Origin: Gemmataceae bacterium
GTDB lineage: Bacteria; Planctomycetota; Planctomycetia; Gemmatales; Gemmataceae
NCBI GenBank assembly: GCA_947490035.1
Contig: CANLGS010000329.1
Coordinates: 1-5,609, forward strand
Length of the DNA: 5,609 bases
Reading direction: 5' to 3'
The notes beneath the pieces are model-generated. The model worked only from the letters and a program-made list of their open reading frames with translations, was not told the origin of the DNA and searched no databases. Position numbers and translations under genes: made by a program. This document shows, piece after piece, positions 1-5,449 of the stretch (position 1 is its first letter; every line of letters starts with the position of its first letter).

Positions 1-423
1 AAGTTTGAACGACTTGAACAGGTTGTCCTGTTCGAGGAACGGCAGGATCGCGACGCGCCAACTCAGCCCCGGCTTGCCGGTCTTGTCCGCGTACCCGCCC
101 GGCAGCGTTAGGTATTGGTCGTGGTAGTTATGAAGCGCGAAGACGATCTGCTTCATGTTCTCTTCGGCCGCAAGGCGAACCCCGGCTCGCAGCGGCGGCA
201 CGGTACCGCGGAAGATCGGCCCCTTCGGCGCCGCCGGGTCGGTGACGCTCGTGCCCGTGCCTGGGCCGGGCGTCACGGGGGTTGGCGCCGGCGTGGGTGT
301 GGGCGACGGCGCGGGTGAATCGGCGACGGTGGGCTTGGTCTTCTTGCACGCGGGCAGCGCGACGAGACCGACCGACAGCGCGAGCGCAACGGCGACCGCC
401 GGACGGGTGAAGTGAACGGGCAT
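1..423 (-). CDS. DUF1559-like putative lipoprotein, 3' end outside window
   Basis: Open reading frame of 141 codons read from an ATG at 421-423 leftwards and still open at base 1, so the C-terminus is missing. Residues 1-25 form a signal peptide (basic start, hydrophobic stretch AVALALSVGLVALPA) ending in a lipobox-like LPAC with Cys26, followed by KK; this suggests export and lipidation. Residues about 38-60 are a Pro/Thr/Gly-rich linker. Residues about 85-141 (AAEENMKQIVFALHNYHDQY, then LPGGYADKTGKPGLSWRVAI, then LPFLEQDNLFKSFKL) match the conserved core of planctomycete DUF1559 proteins, in which NLKQI..ALHNYHD and LSWRV.ILP.LEQ are hallmarks. Most family members begin with a type IV pilin-like helix; here that part is replaced by a lipoprotein signal. 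A Shine-Dalgarno-like GGAG lies 6 nt upstream and supports the start. The molecular role is unknown. Family assignment is from memory of the motif. Confidence 0.8.
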   Translation of the reverse strand, partial: MPVHFTRPAVAVALALSVGLVALPACKKTKPTVADSPAPSPTPTPAPTPVTPGPGTGTSVTDPAAPKGPIFRGTVPPLRAGVRLAAEENMKQIVFALHNYHDQYLTLPGGYADKTGKPGLSWRVAILPFLEQDNLFKSFKL

Positions 424-429
424 CGGTGG

Positions 430-433
430 CTCC
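430..433 (-). promoter_or_regulatory. Ribosome binding site of the DUF1559-like lipoprotein
   Basis: GGAG on the minus strand with 6 nt (CCACCG) before the ATG. It decides the start, because the signal peptide begins immediately at this ATG. Confidence 0.6.
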
Positions 434-456
434 GGTTCGCGGATGTGACACCCGAC

Positions 457-484
457 AGGGTACACGCCCGACACCGGTCTTCAA
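457..484 (-). promoter_or_regulatory. Weak candidate sigma70-like promoter for the lipoprotein gene
   Basis: On the minus strand TTGAAG (479-484) is followed after 16 nt by TACCCT (457-462), 34 bases before the start codon. The match to TTGACA/TATAAT is only 4/6 and 3/6. The heptamer CCCGACA occurs twice on the plus strand (451-457 and 467-473), 16 bases apart and overlapping this region, which could be an operator or chance. Confidence 0.2.
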
Positions 485-490
485 TGTGGT

Positions 491-509
491 CCGGTCACCC
501 CGTGACCGG
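491..509. repeat. 8-bp inverted repeat, outer edge of the palindromic element
   Basis: CCGGTCAC (491-498) and GTGACCGG (502-509) are perfect complements around CCC. This small hairpin overlaps the left outer arm of the larger palindrome, so it may be part of the element's end. Confidence 0.6.
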
Positions 510-618
510 TCTTCTCTTGTGGCACAGACATTCCTGTCTGTGCGGCTGTACCCCTCGAAGCACACAGACAGGAATGTCTGTGCCACCAAAACAAAGACAG
601 AAGGCCGGTCACGGAGTG
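496..618. repeat. Repeat A: ~123-bp palindromic, MITE-like intergenic element
   Basis: Bases 519-542 and 563-586 are perfect 24-bp inverted arms around a 20-bp centre (543-562). Each arm is itself a small hairpin: CACAGACA-TTCC-TGTCTGTG at 523-542 and CACAGACA-GGAA-TGTCTGTG at 563-582. Further out, 496-515 and 599-618 are complementary at 18 of 20 positions. The element fills most of the 206-bp gap between the kinase stop (630) and the lipoprotein start (423), both on the minus strand. It has no room for a transposase. It could be a non-autonomous mobile repeat; in the kinase transcript it would fold into a long hairpin starting about 11 nt after the stop, and could stabilise or terminate the 3' end. 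There is no U-run typical of an intrinsic terminator. The function is inferred. Confidence 0.8.
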
Positions 619-629
619 GCGGGCTACTC

Positions 630-1601
630 TCAGCGCCGCACGCCGATGACGGTGTCGAGCGCCTGGCGCAGTTCCTGATAGTTCTGCGGGCGGTCGTCGG
701 CGCTCTTCGCCAGCATCCACAGGCACAGGTCGGACACCAGCGGCGGCAGACCCTCCACGCGCTCCGCCGGCGGCACCGGCACCGCGTTCAGGTGTTGGAA
801 GATCACCTGCACGCGATTCCGCCCCTCGAACGGCAGCCGTCCGGTCAGCGCTTCGTACAGCGTCACGCCGAGCGAGTAGATGTCGGCCCGGTGATCGACG
901 GTGCTCGCGTCCTTCGCCTGCTCCGGCGCGAGGTACGCCGCGGTCCCGGCCAGCTCCGGCCCGGTGCGGTCGCGCGCCGCCAGCACGTCGGCCTTCGCCA
1001 GCCCGAAGTCGATCAGCTTCGCGTTCCCGTTCGGGCCGATCAGGATGTTGTCCGGCTTGATGTCGCGGTGAACCACACCGGCTTGCCACACGGCACCTAG
1101 CGCGTCGGCCATCTGCGCGATCAGAAAGAGGCACCACTCCGGCGGGAGCGCGCCGCCGGCGCGGAGCAGTTCGCCGAGCGGTCGGCCCTCGAAGAACTCG
1201 GTGACCAGGTACGGCCATCGCGGGTCGAACCCGAAGTCGATGAACCGGATGACCTTCGGGTGCTTGACGCGGGCCAGCGTCGCGGACTCCATGCGGAGCT
1301 GCTTCATCGCCGCGGGGCGGTCGTACACGTTCGCCCAGTTGAGAATCTTCAGCGCGACCGGTGCCGAACGCGTCTTGTCCCACCCGCGGAACACGTGGCA
1401 CGACACGCCTTCGCCTAGCTTCTCCGTCAGCGTGAACGGGCCGACGGTGGTGCCCACCTCGGGCGGCGGCGCGGACTGCGAGAACGCTTCCGCCGACGGC
1501 CCGCGCTGCGGGTACGGGTGCGAGTGCGTGTCGCCGCTGGTGGCCGCGCCTTCGGTCACGGACGTTTGAGCAAGAGGATCAGTGGTGTTTGATGGCAACA
1601 T
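630..1601 (-). CDS. Hanks-type (PknB-like) serine/threonine protein kinase
   Basis: A 323-residue cytosolic protein kinase that would phosphorylate Ser/Thr residues of unknown substrates. Residues 1-53 are a low-complexity Ser/Thr/Pro-rich leader; the kinase domain covers about 54-318. Visible motifs: Gly-rich loop GEGVSC at 63-68 with the third glycine replaced by Cys68; VALK with the ATP-binding Lys85; a likely helix-C Glu105; catalytic loop HRDIKPDN at 178-185 (Asp180); DFG at 198-200; APE at 225-227; DIYSLG at 240-245; and the late RP motif at 304-305. All key catalytic residues are present, so it should be active. No transmembrane segment or sensor domain follows, unlike many PknB relatives. 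The ATG at 1599-1601 is preferred; an in-frame GTG at 1647-1649 would add 16 residues encoded largely by a repeat-B copy. Neither start has a convincing Shine-Dalgarno. The carboxypeptidase gene lies 112 bp upstream on the same strand. Confidence 0.93.
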   Translation of the reverse strand: MLPSNTTDPLAQTSVTEGAATSGDTHSHPYPQRGPSAEAFSQSAPPPEVGTTVGPFTLTEKLGEGVSCHVFRGWDKTRSAPVALKILNWANVYDRPAAMKQLRMESATLARVKHPKVIRFIDFGFDPRWPYLVTEFFEGRPLGELLRAGGALPPEWCLFLIAQMADALGAVWQAGVVHRDIKPDNILIGPNGNAKLIDFGLAKADVLAARDRTGPELAGTAAYLAPEQAKDASTVDHRADIYSLGVTLYEALTGRLPFEGRNRVQVIFQHLNAVPVPPAERVEGLPPLVSDLCLWMLAKSADDRPQNYQELRQALDTVIGVRR

Positions 1602-1608
1602 GTGTCTT

Positions 1609-1637
1609 GGCGAGCGGGGGGCGTGAGCCTCCCTGTT
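1609..1637 (+). repeat. Repeat B, copy 1 (upstream of the kinase)
   Basis: Starts GGCGAGCGGGGGGCGT (1609-1624), followed by GAGCCTCCCTGTT. It can fold as GGGGGC-GTGA-GCCTCC with one G-T wobble. The first 16 bases are identical to copies 2 and 3. It lies 8 nt upstream of the preferred kinase ATG, in the probable 5' leader, and could affect translation initiation. Confidence 0.8.
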
Positions 1638-1672
1638 AAACGTCTTCACTCGTTCGCGCTGTCGAGCAGCAG

Positions 1673-1700
1673 AACAGGGGACTGACGCCCCCCGCTCGCC
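1673..1700 (-). repeat. Repeat B, copy 2 (inverted, after the carboxypeptidase)
   Basis: Read on the minus strand it starts GGCGAGCGGGGGGCGT (1685-1700), followed by CAGTCCCCTGTT. With copy 1 it forms an inverted pair: 16 perfect base pairs, then a short mismatched stretch, then 7 more perfect base pairs, around a 35-base centre. The pair occupies nearly all of the gap between the carboxypeptidase stop and the kinase start and may attenuate or process a shared transcript. This last point is inference. Confidence 0.8.
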
Positions 1701-1713
1701 TTCAACACAAACT

Positions 1714-3231
1714 CTAGCACACGTCGTACAGCGCCCCGAACTTTTCGGTGAGATAAGAGACGAACGGCTTCGGCGAAAGCGGCATTCCAGTGGCGAGCCG
1801 GCACAGTTCGCCCGCGCGGTAGCGCTGCCCGTGCCGGTGGATGTGCTGCGTCAGCCAGCCTTTGAGGCGCGAAAAGTCGCCCGCCCGGAAGTCGTCTTCG
1901 AGGCCCGAACCGAATTCGCGCCGCACGGCATCCATCAGTTGCGCCGCGTACAGATTCCCCAGTGTGTACGTCGGGAAGTAGCCGATGCCGCCGAAACTCC
2001 AGTGGATGTCCTGCAAACAGCCGCGTGCGTCGTCCGGCACCTTCAACCCGAACAGCGCCTCGAACCGGTCGTTCCACGCGCCCGGCAGGTCGCCGGTTGT
2101 CAGGTCGCCCGACAGCAGCGATAACTCCAACTCGAAGCGCAGCGCGATGTGGAGGTTGTAAGTGGCCTCGTCCGCTTCGACGCGAATGAGCGACGGCCGC
2201 ACGTCGTTGATCGCGAAGTAGAACGCCTCCTTCGACACGTCCGCGAGCGCGGCGTGGAACGTCTGCTTGAGTCTGGGGTAGAAGTGGTCCCAGAACGGCC
2301 GCCCGCGGCCCACCTGATTCTCCCACAACCGCGACTGCGACTCGTGGATGCCGAACGAGCACGCGACGCCGAGCGGCGTGCCGAAGTGTTCCGCCGGGAG
2401 GTTCTGTTCGTACATCGCGTGCCCGGTTTCGTGCAGCACGCCGAAGAACGCCTCGTTGAAGAACCGCGGGTTGTACCGCGTGGTGATGCGGCAGTCGCCC
2501 GGCCCGAAGCCGGAGCAGAACGGGTGCGCGGTCGTGTCGAGCCGGCCCGCGCCGAAGTCGAACCCGACCGCGACCGCGGCGGCTTCCGCGAACACCTTCT
2601 GCCGGTCGGCGGGGAACTCGCGTTCCAGCACGCTCTTGTCGGGCTGCTTCGGCGCGCCGACGATCTTGCGCACCAAAGGGGCGAGTTCGGCTGTCAGCCC
2701 CGCGAACAGCGTCTTCAATTCCGCGACGGTGGTGCCGGGTTCGTACTCTTCGATGAGCGCGTTGTACGGGTGGTCCTTGTAGCCAACGGCTGCGGCTTCA
2801 TCGCGCTTGAGCTTCACGATCTGTTCAAGGAAAGGCCGGTAGATCGGGTAATCGTTCTTCTTCTTGGCCTGCTCCCACACCTGTTGCGCCTGCGTGGTAA
2901 CGCGAGCCAGTTCTTCGACGAGCGCCTGCGGAATCTTGGTCGCGCGGTCATAACTGCGGCGAATCTCGCGCACGTTCGCGGCGGAATCGGATACGGGATC
3001 ACTCACCATCTCTGACGCCTCGACCGTGGCGAGCAACTCGCCGTTCTTGGGGTCGGTGAACTTCTGGTGCGAGAGACTCGCGAGGAACGCCATCTGTTCG
3101 CCGCGCAGCGCCACGCCCTTCGCGGGCATGTACGTCTGGTGGTCCCAACCCAGCACGGCGGCACACGAGTTGAGCACGCCAAGTTCCTTGGCGCGGCGGA
3201 TCAGTTCTGTGTAAGCGTCGGCAGCGGTCAT
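1714..3231 (-). CDS. M32 family metallocarboxypeptidase (Taq-type)
   Basis: A 505-residue zinc carboxypeptidase, predicted cytoplasmic (no signal peptide), removing C-terminal residues from peptides. Full length for family M32 (about 500 residues). Visible family signatures: HPF at 236-238; HETGH at 267-271 giving zinc ligands His267 and His271 and catalytic Glu268; GIHESQSRLWEN from 294 with the third ligand Glu297; ADEATYNLHI from 353; and GYFPTYTLGN from 417. The start is well set: ATG at 3229-3231 has AGGAG 7 nt upstream (3239-3243), and the N-terminus (YTELIRRAKELGVLNSCAAV) fits the family. It is transcribed divergently from the DUF2007-like gene across an 80-bp spacer and could be co-transcribed with the kinase 112 bp downstream. 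Nothing looks truncated or broken. Role is probably peptide recycling, known only from the family. Confidence 0.96.
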   Translation of the reverse strand: MTAADAYTELIRRAKELGVLNSCAAVLGWDHQTYMPAKGVALRGEQMAFLASLSHQKFTDPKNGELLATVEASEMVSDPVSDSAANVREIRRSYDRATKIPQALVEELARVTTQAQQVWEQAKKKNDYPIYRPFLEQIVKLKRDEAAAVGYKDHPYNALIEEYEPGTTVAELKTLFAGLTAELAPLVRKIVGAPKQPDKSVLEREFPADRQKVFAEAAAVAVGFDFGAGRLDTTAHPFCSGFGPGDCRITTRYNPRFFNEAFFGVLHETGHAMYEQNLPAEHFGTPLGVACSFGIHESQSRLWENQVGRGRPFWDHFYPRLKQTFHAALADVSKEAFYFAINDVRPSLIRVEADEATYNLHIALRFELELSLLSGDLTTGDLPGAWNDRFEALFGLKVPDDARGCLQDIHWSFGGIGYFPTYTLGNLYAAQLMDAVRREFGSGLEDDFRAGDFSRLKGWLTQHIHRHGQRYRAGELCRLATGMPLSPKPFVSYLTEKFGALYDVC

Positions 3232-3238
3232 TCAGCGG

Positions 3239-3243
3239 CTCCT
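3239..3243 (-). promoter_or_regulatory. Ribosome binding site of the M32 carboxypeptidase
   Basis: AGGAG on the minus strand, 7 nt before the ATG; near-ideal and fixes the start. Confidence 0.75.
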
Positions 3244-3301
3244 GTACGAACCCGTCACGTTCGGCTATTGTCGGTGTACTGAAGCGAGACGGGAAGAACC
3301 T

Positions 3302-3307
3302 GGGAGG
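3302..3307 (+). promoter_or_regulatory. Ribosome binding site of the DUF2007-like gene
   Basis: GGGAGG with 4 nt before the ATG at 3312. The spacing is slightly short but the motif is strong. It probably also serves mnmE indirectly, because mnmE has no nearby site of its own. Confidence 0.65.
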
Positions 3308-3311
3308 CGCA

Positions 3312-3938
3312 ATGGCCGGCAAGCTCGTAACGATCGCGACGTTCGACCAGGCGGCGCAAGCGCGGGTCGCCGAGAACGTGCTGAAGGACGCGGGAATCAA
3401 GGCGGCCGTGAGTGACGAGACGCTCGTCGCGATGGACTGGTTGATGTCGGGCGTGGTCGGTGGCGTGAAGGTCCAGGTTCTCGAAGAGGACGCGGATCGC
3501 GCCGTCGCGGTGCTTGAAAACCAGTTTGGGGAGAACGGCGAAGGGTTGGGCGGCGCGGTGCCACCCGAAGAACTCGCGACCCAAGCCGAAGCTGCTGTGA
3601 TTGACGACGGAGAGGAGCAGCCGGTTCGCCCCGCGCCGGGGTCCGCGCTTGAACCGGAAGACGGCCCCCTGGATCCAAATGGGCGTGAAGAGTACGCGCG
3701 CCGGCTGGCGTTCACCGCCATTCTCGTGCTGGTGTTCGTGCCCCTCTGGTTTTATTATCCGATCATCAGTTTCGGGTTCTTCCCGGTCGCGTTTTATGGC
3801 ATGTATCTGACCCTGAACGCGACCTTCGGACCGGGGGAGTTGTCCGGGCGAGGACGACTCAACATCGGCATCGGCGTGGCAATGATTCTCCTCACGCTGT
3901 TGTGGTTTATCCTCCTGAGCAACGTGTTGTTCAGCTAA
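3312..3938 (+). CDS. DUF2007-like domain membrane protein, upstream of mnmE
   Basis: A 208-residue protein with three parts. Residues about 4-70 (LVTIATFDQAAQARVAENVL, then KDAGIKAAVSDE, then VKVQVLEEDADRAVAVLE) have the beta-alpha-beta pattern and the wording of DUF2007, a small domain annotated as putative signal-transducing; this match is from memory. Residues about 72-128 are an acidic, Pro-rich linker. Residues about 132-149, 150-168 and 184-206 are hydrophobic segments, giving two or three membrane passes; a Gly/Arg-rich loop (GPGELSGRGR) separates the last two. The N-terminal domain is probably cytoplasmic. Its stop overlaps the mnmE start by one base, so the two are probably translationally coupled. 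No catalytic residues are apparent and the function is unknown; the link to tRNA modification is only by position. Confidence 0.88.
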   Translation: MAGKLVTIATFDQAAQARVAENVLKDAGIKAAVSDETLVAMDWLMSGVVGGVKVQVLEEDADRAVAVLENQFGENGEGLGGAVPPEELATQAEAAVIDDGEEQPVRPAPGSALEPEDGPLDPNGREEYARRLAFTAILVLVFVPLWFYYPIISFGFFPVAFYGMYLTLNATFGPGELSGRGRLNIGIGVAMILLTLLWFILLSNVLFS

Positions 3939-5449
3939 TGAGCCTCACCGCGACCACATCCGCGCCGCACCCGGACGACACCATCGTGGCGCTGTCGTCG
4001 GCGCCCGGACCGGCGCCGCGCGCGATCGTTCGCGTCAGCGGGCCGAAGGCGCGCGCGGTAGTGGGTGCCGTGTTCGCGGGGGAAGGTCTGTCTTCCCCCT
4101 CTCCCCTTGCGGGAGAGGGTGGCGGCGCTTCGCCGACGGGTGAGGGGTCAGGCTTCCCGGCGCGCGAAGTCTCACCCCTCACCCGGCTCGAAGTCTCGCC
4201 ACCCTCTCCCGCAAGGGGAGAGGGAAAAGACAATTCCCCGCGTCGCCTCATCCGCGGCGCACTTCACCTCACCGGCGTGCATTCGCCGCTGCCCGCGACG
4301 CTGTACTTCTTCGCCGGGCCGCGCTCGTACACCGGGCAAGACCTCGCGGAGTTGCACACCGTCGGTTCGCCGCCGCTCGTGGAGCGGTTGGTCGCGGACC
4401 TGCTCGCCGCCGGCGCGCGGCCCGCGCGACCGGGCGAGTTCACCATGCGGGCGTTCCTCGCGGGCAAGAAGGACTTGCCGCAGGCCGAAGCGGTTCAAGC
4501 CGTGATCGAAGCCGGCACCGACGCGGACCTTTCCGCCGCGCTCGCGCAGCTCGCCCGCGGCGTGTCGAAGCCGCTCGACGCACTTCGCGACGACCTGCTG
4601 AACCTCCTCGCGGACGTGGAAGCCGCGCTCGACTTCGCCGACGAAGATATCGAGTTCGTGAGCCGCACCGCGACGCTGTCGCGCATCGCCGCCGCCGTCA
4701 CGCAACTCGACGCGGTGCGGCAGCAACTCGACGACCGCACCGTATCCGGGCGCCCGGTTCGCGTGGCGCTGGTGGGTCTGCCGAACGCGGGGAAGAGTAG
4801 TCTGTTCAACGCGCTCGCCGGCGGCGCGGCGCTGGTCAGCGCGATACCGGGGACCACACGCGACTACCTGACGAAGCCACTCGCGCTCGCGGGCGTGTCC
4901 GTTGAGTTAATCGACACGGCAGGCTGGCAGGCCGCGACCGACACCATCGAAGAACAGGCCCAGCGTCTGGGGAACGAGCAAGCGACGCGTGCCGACGTGA
5001 TCGTGTGGTGCGACGAGGCTGGCGCATTCGATGAAGCTGACGAGGTGCGTCTGCGCGCGACCGGCGCGGACGTGCTGAAACTGCGGACGAAGAGCGACCT
5101 CATCTCCGAGGCGAGCGGGGGGCGTAAGCCCCCTGTTGGCTTCGCAACGCTCGCCTGCTCGACACAAGCTCCTAACAGCCTCGACGCGCTCCGCGGCGCG
5201 CTGAGTGACACCGTAGTGTCACTGGCGCGGCCGGCGCTGGCGCCGAGCCAAAGCCGGTGCCGACACCACGTCTTCGCGTGCCTCGAACGACTTCGCGAAG
5301 CGCACTCACTCGCGGCGAACGACGACCCGCCGGAACTGCTCGCGCTGGCGCTGCGGGGCGCGCTCGACCCGCTCGGCGAGATGACCGGCGAGGTCTACAC
5401 CGACGACCTGCTCGACCGCATCTTCTCGCGCTTCTGCATCGGCAAGTAG
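3938..5449 (+). CDS. mnmE: tRNA uridine-5-carboxymethylaminomethyl(34) synthesis GTPase MnmE
   Basis: A 503-residue GTPase that, with MnmG, modifies wobble U34 of certain tRNAs. The N-terminal tetrahydrofolate-binding domain begins DDTIVALSSAPGPAPRAIVR (13-32) and includes GEFTMRAFLAGKKDLPQAEA (166-185). GTPase motifs: G1 GLPNAGKSS (280-288, with the potassium-binding Asn283), G2 PGTTRD (304-309), G3 DTAG (326-329), G4 TKSD (384-387, canonical NKxD with N changed to T), G5 near ACS (406-408). Glu338 aligns with catalytic E. coli Glu282. The C-terminus is the diagnostic FCIGK (Cys500). Two in-frame repeat-derived inserts are present: about residues 52-98 (repeat C) and 392-401 (repeat B). Without the first the length is about 456, close to the 454 of E. 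coli. The ATG at 3938 overlaps the upstream stop (TAATG) with no Shine-Dalgarno nearby, implying coupled translation. It should be functional. Confidence 0.97.
   Translation: MSLTATTSAPHPDDTIVALSSAPGPAPRAIVRVSGPKARAVVGAVFAGEGLSSPSPLAGEGGGASPTGEGSGFPAREVSPLTRLEVSPPSPARGEGKDNSPRRLIRGALHLTGVHSPLPATLYFFAGPRSYTGQDLAELHTVGSPPLVERLVADLLAAGARPARPGEFTMRAFLAGKKDLPQAEAVQAVIEAGTDADLSAALAQLARGVSKPLDALRDDLLNLLADVEAALDFADEDIEFVSRTATLSRIAAAVTQLDAVRQQLDDRTVSGRPVRVALVGLPNAGKSSLFNALAGGAALVSAIPGTTRDYLTKPLALAGVSVELIDTAGWQAATDTIEEQAQRLGNEQATRADVIVWCDEAGAFDEADEVRLRATGADVLKLRTKSDLISEASGGRKPPVGFATLACSTQAPNSLDALRGALSDTVVSLARPALAPSQSRCRHHVFACLERLREAHSLAANDDPPELLALALRGALDPLGEMTGEVYTDDLLDRIFSRFCIGK
4091..4230. repeat. 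Repeat C: ~140-bp palindromic element inside mnmE
   Basis: Bases 4097-4123 and 4198-4224 are perfect 27-bp inverted arms; flanking TCTT (4091-4094) pairs with AAGA (4227-4230). Inside, CGGGTGAGGGGT (4137-4148) pairs perfectly with 4174-4185, and CTTCG blocks also match, so the whole unit is one long imperfect palindrome with a 25-base centre (4149-4173). Each outer arm holds its own hairpin, for example CCCTCTCCC-CTTGC-GGGAGAGGG at 4097-4119. It encodes a Pro/Gly/Ser/Glu-rich stretch (about residues 52-98 of MnmE, containing SPSPLAGEGG and PPSPARGEG), which has no counterpart in E. coli MnmE. Read as an inserted repeat tolerated in frame. Confidence 0.85.
5110..5137 (+). repeat. Repeat B, copy 3, in frame within the mnmE GTPase domain
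   Basis: GGCGAGCGGGGGGCGT (5110-5125), then AAGCCCCCTGTT; the first 16 bases and the last seven (CCCTGTT) equal copies 1 and 2. It folds perfectly as GGGGGC-GTAA-GCCCCC (5118-5133), a GNRA-type tetraloop. It encodes about ASGGRKPPVG (MnmE residues 392-401), placed in the surface loop between G4 and G5, where extra residues are least harmful. Confidence 0.85.

Larger units (their letters stand above)
3232..3311. promoter_or_regulatory. Divergent intergenic spacer with promoters for both sides
   Basis: This 80-bp gap separates divergent start codons, so both promoters should lie in or near it. No box matching sigma70 consensus well could be singled out. It contains the ribosome binding sites of both flanking genes and no obvious palindromic operator. 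Confidence 0.45.

Noticed and set aside
496..618. Repeat A considered as a CRISPR fragment or intrinsic terminator
   Set aside because: The two units are inverted, not direct, with a 20-bp centre, and no T-run follows on either strand.
481..1401. Long open frame on the minus strand in another phase across the kinase
   Set aside because: Arg/Ala/Gly-rich composition typical of GC-rich out-of-frame reading; the kinase frame carries all catalytic motifs.
2149..3015. Long plus-strand open frame antisense to the carboxypeptidase
   Set aside because: Rich in Arg, Val and Glu with no recognisable domain; the opposite strand encodes a complete M32 enzyme.
4091..4230. Insert considered as a frameshift or pseudogene lesion of mnmE
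   Set aside because: The frame is the same before and after the insert, and all downstream motifs through FCIGK are intact.
3931..4251. Minus-strand open frame across the start of mnmE and repeat C
   Set aside because: It is open mainly because repeat C is palindromic; there is no start context and it is antisense to a conserved domain.
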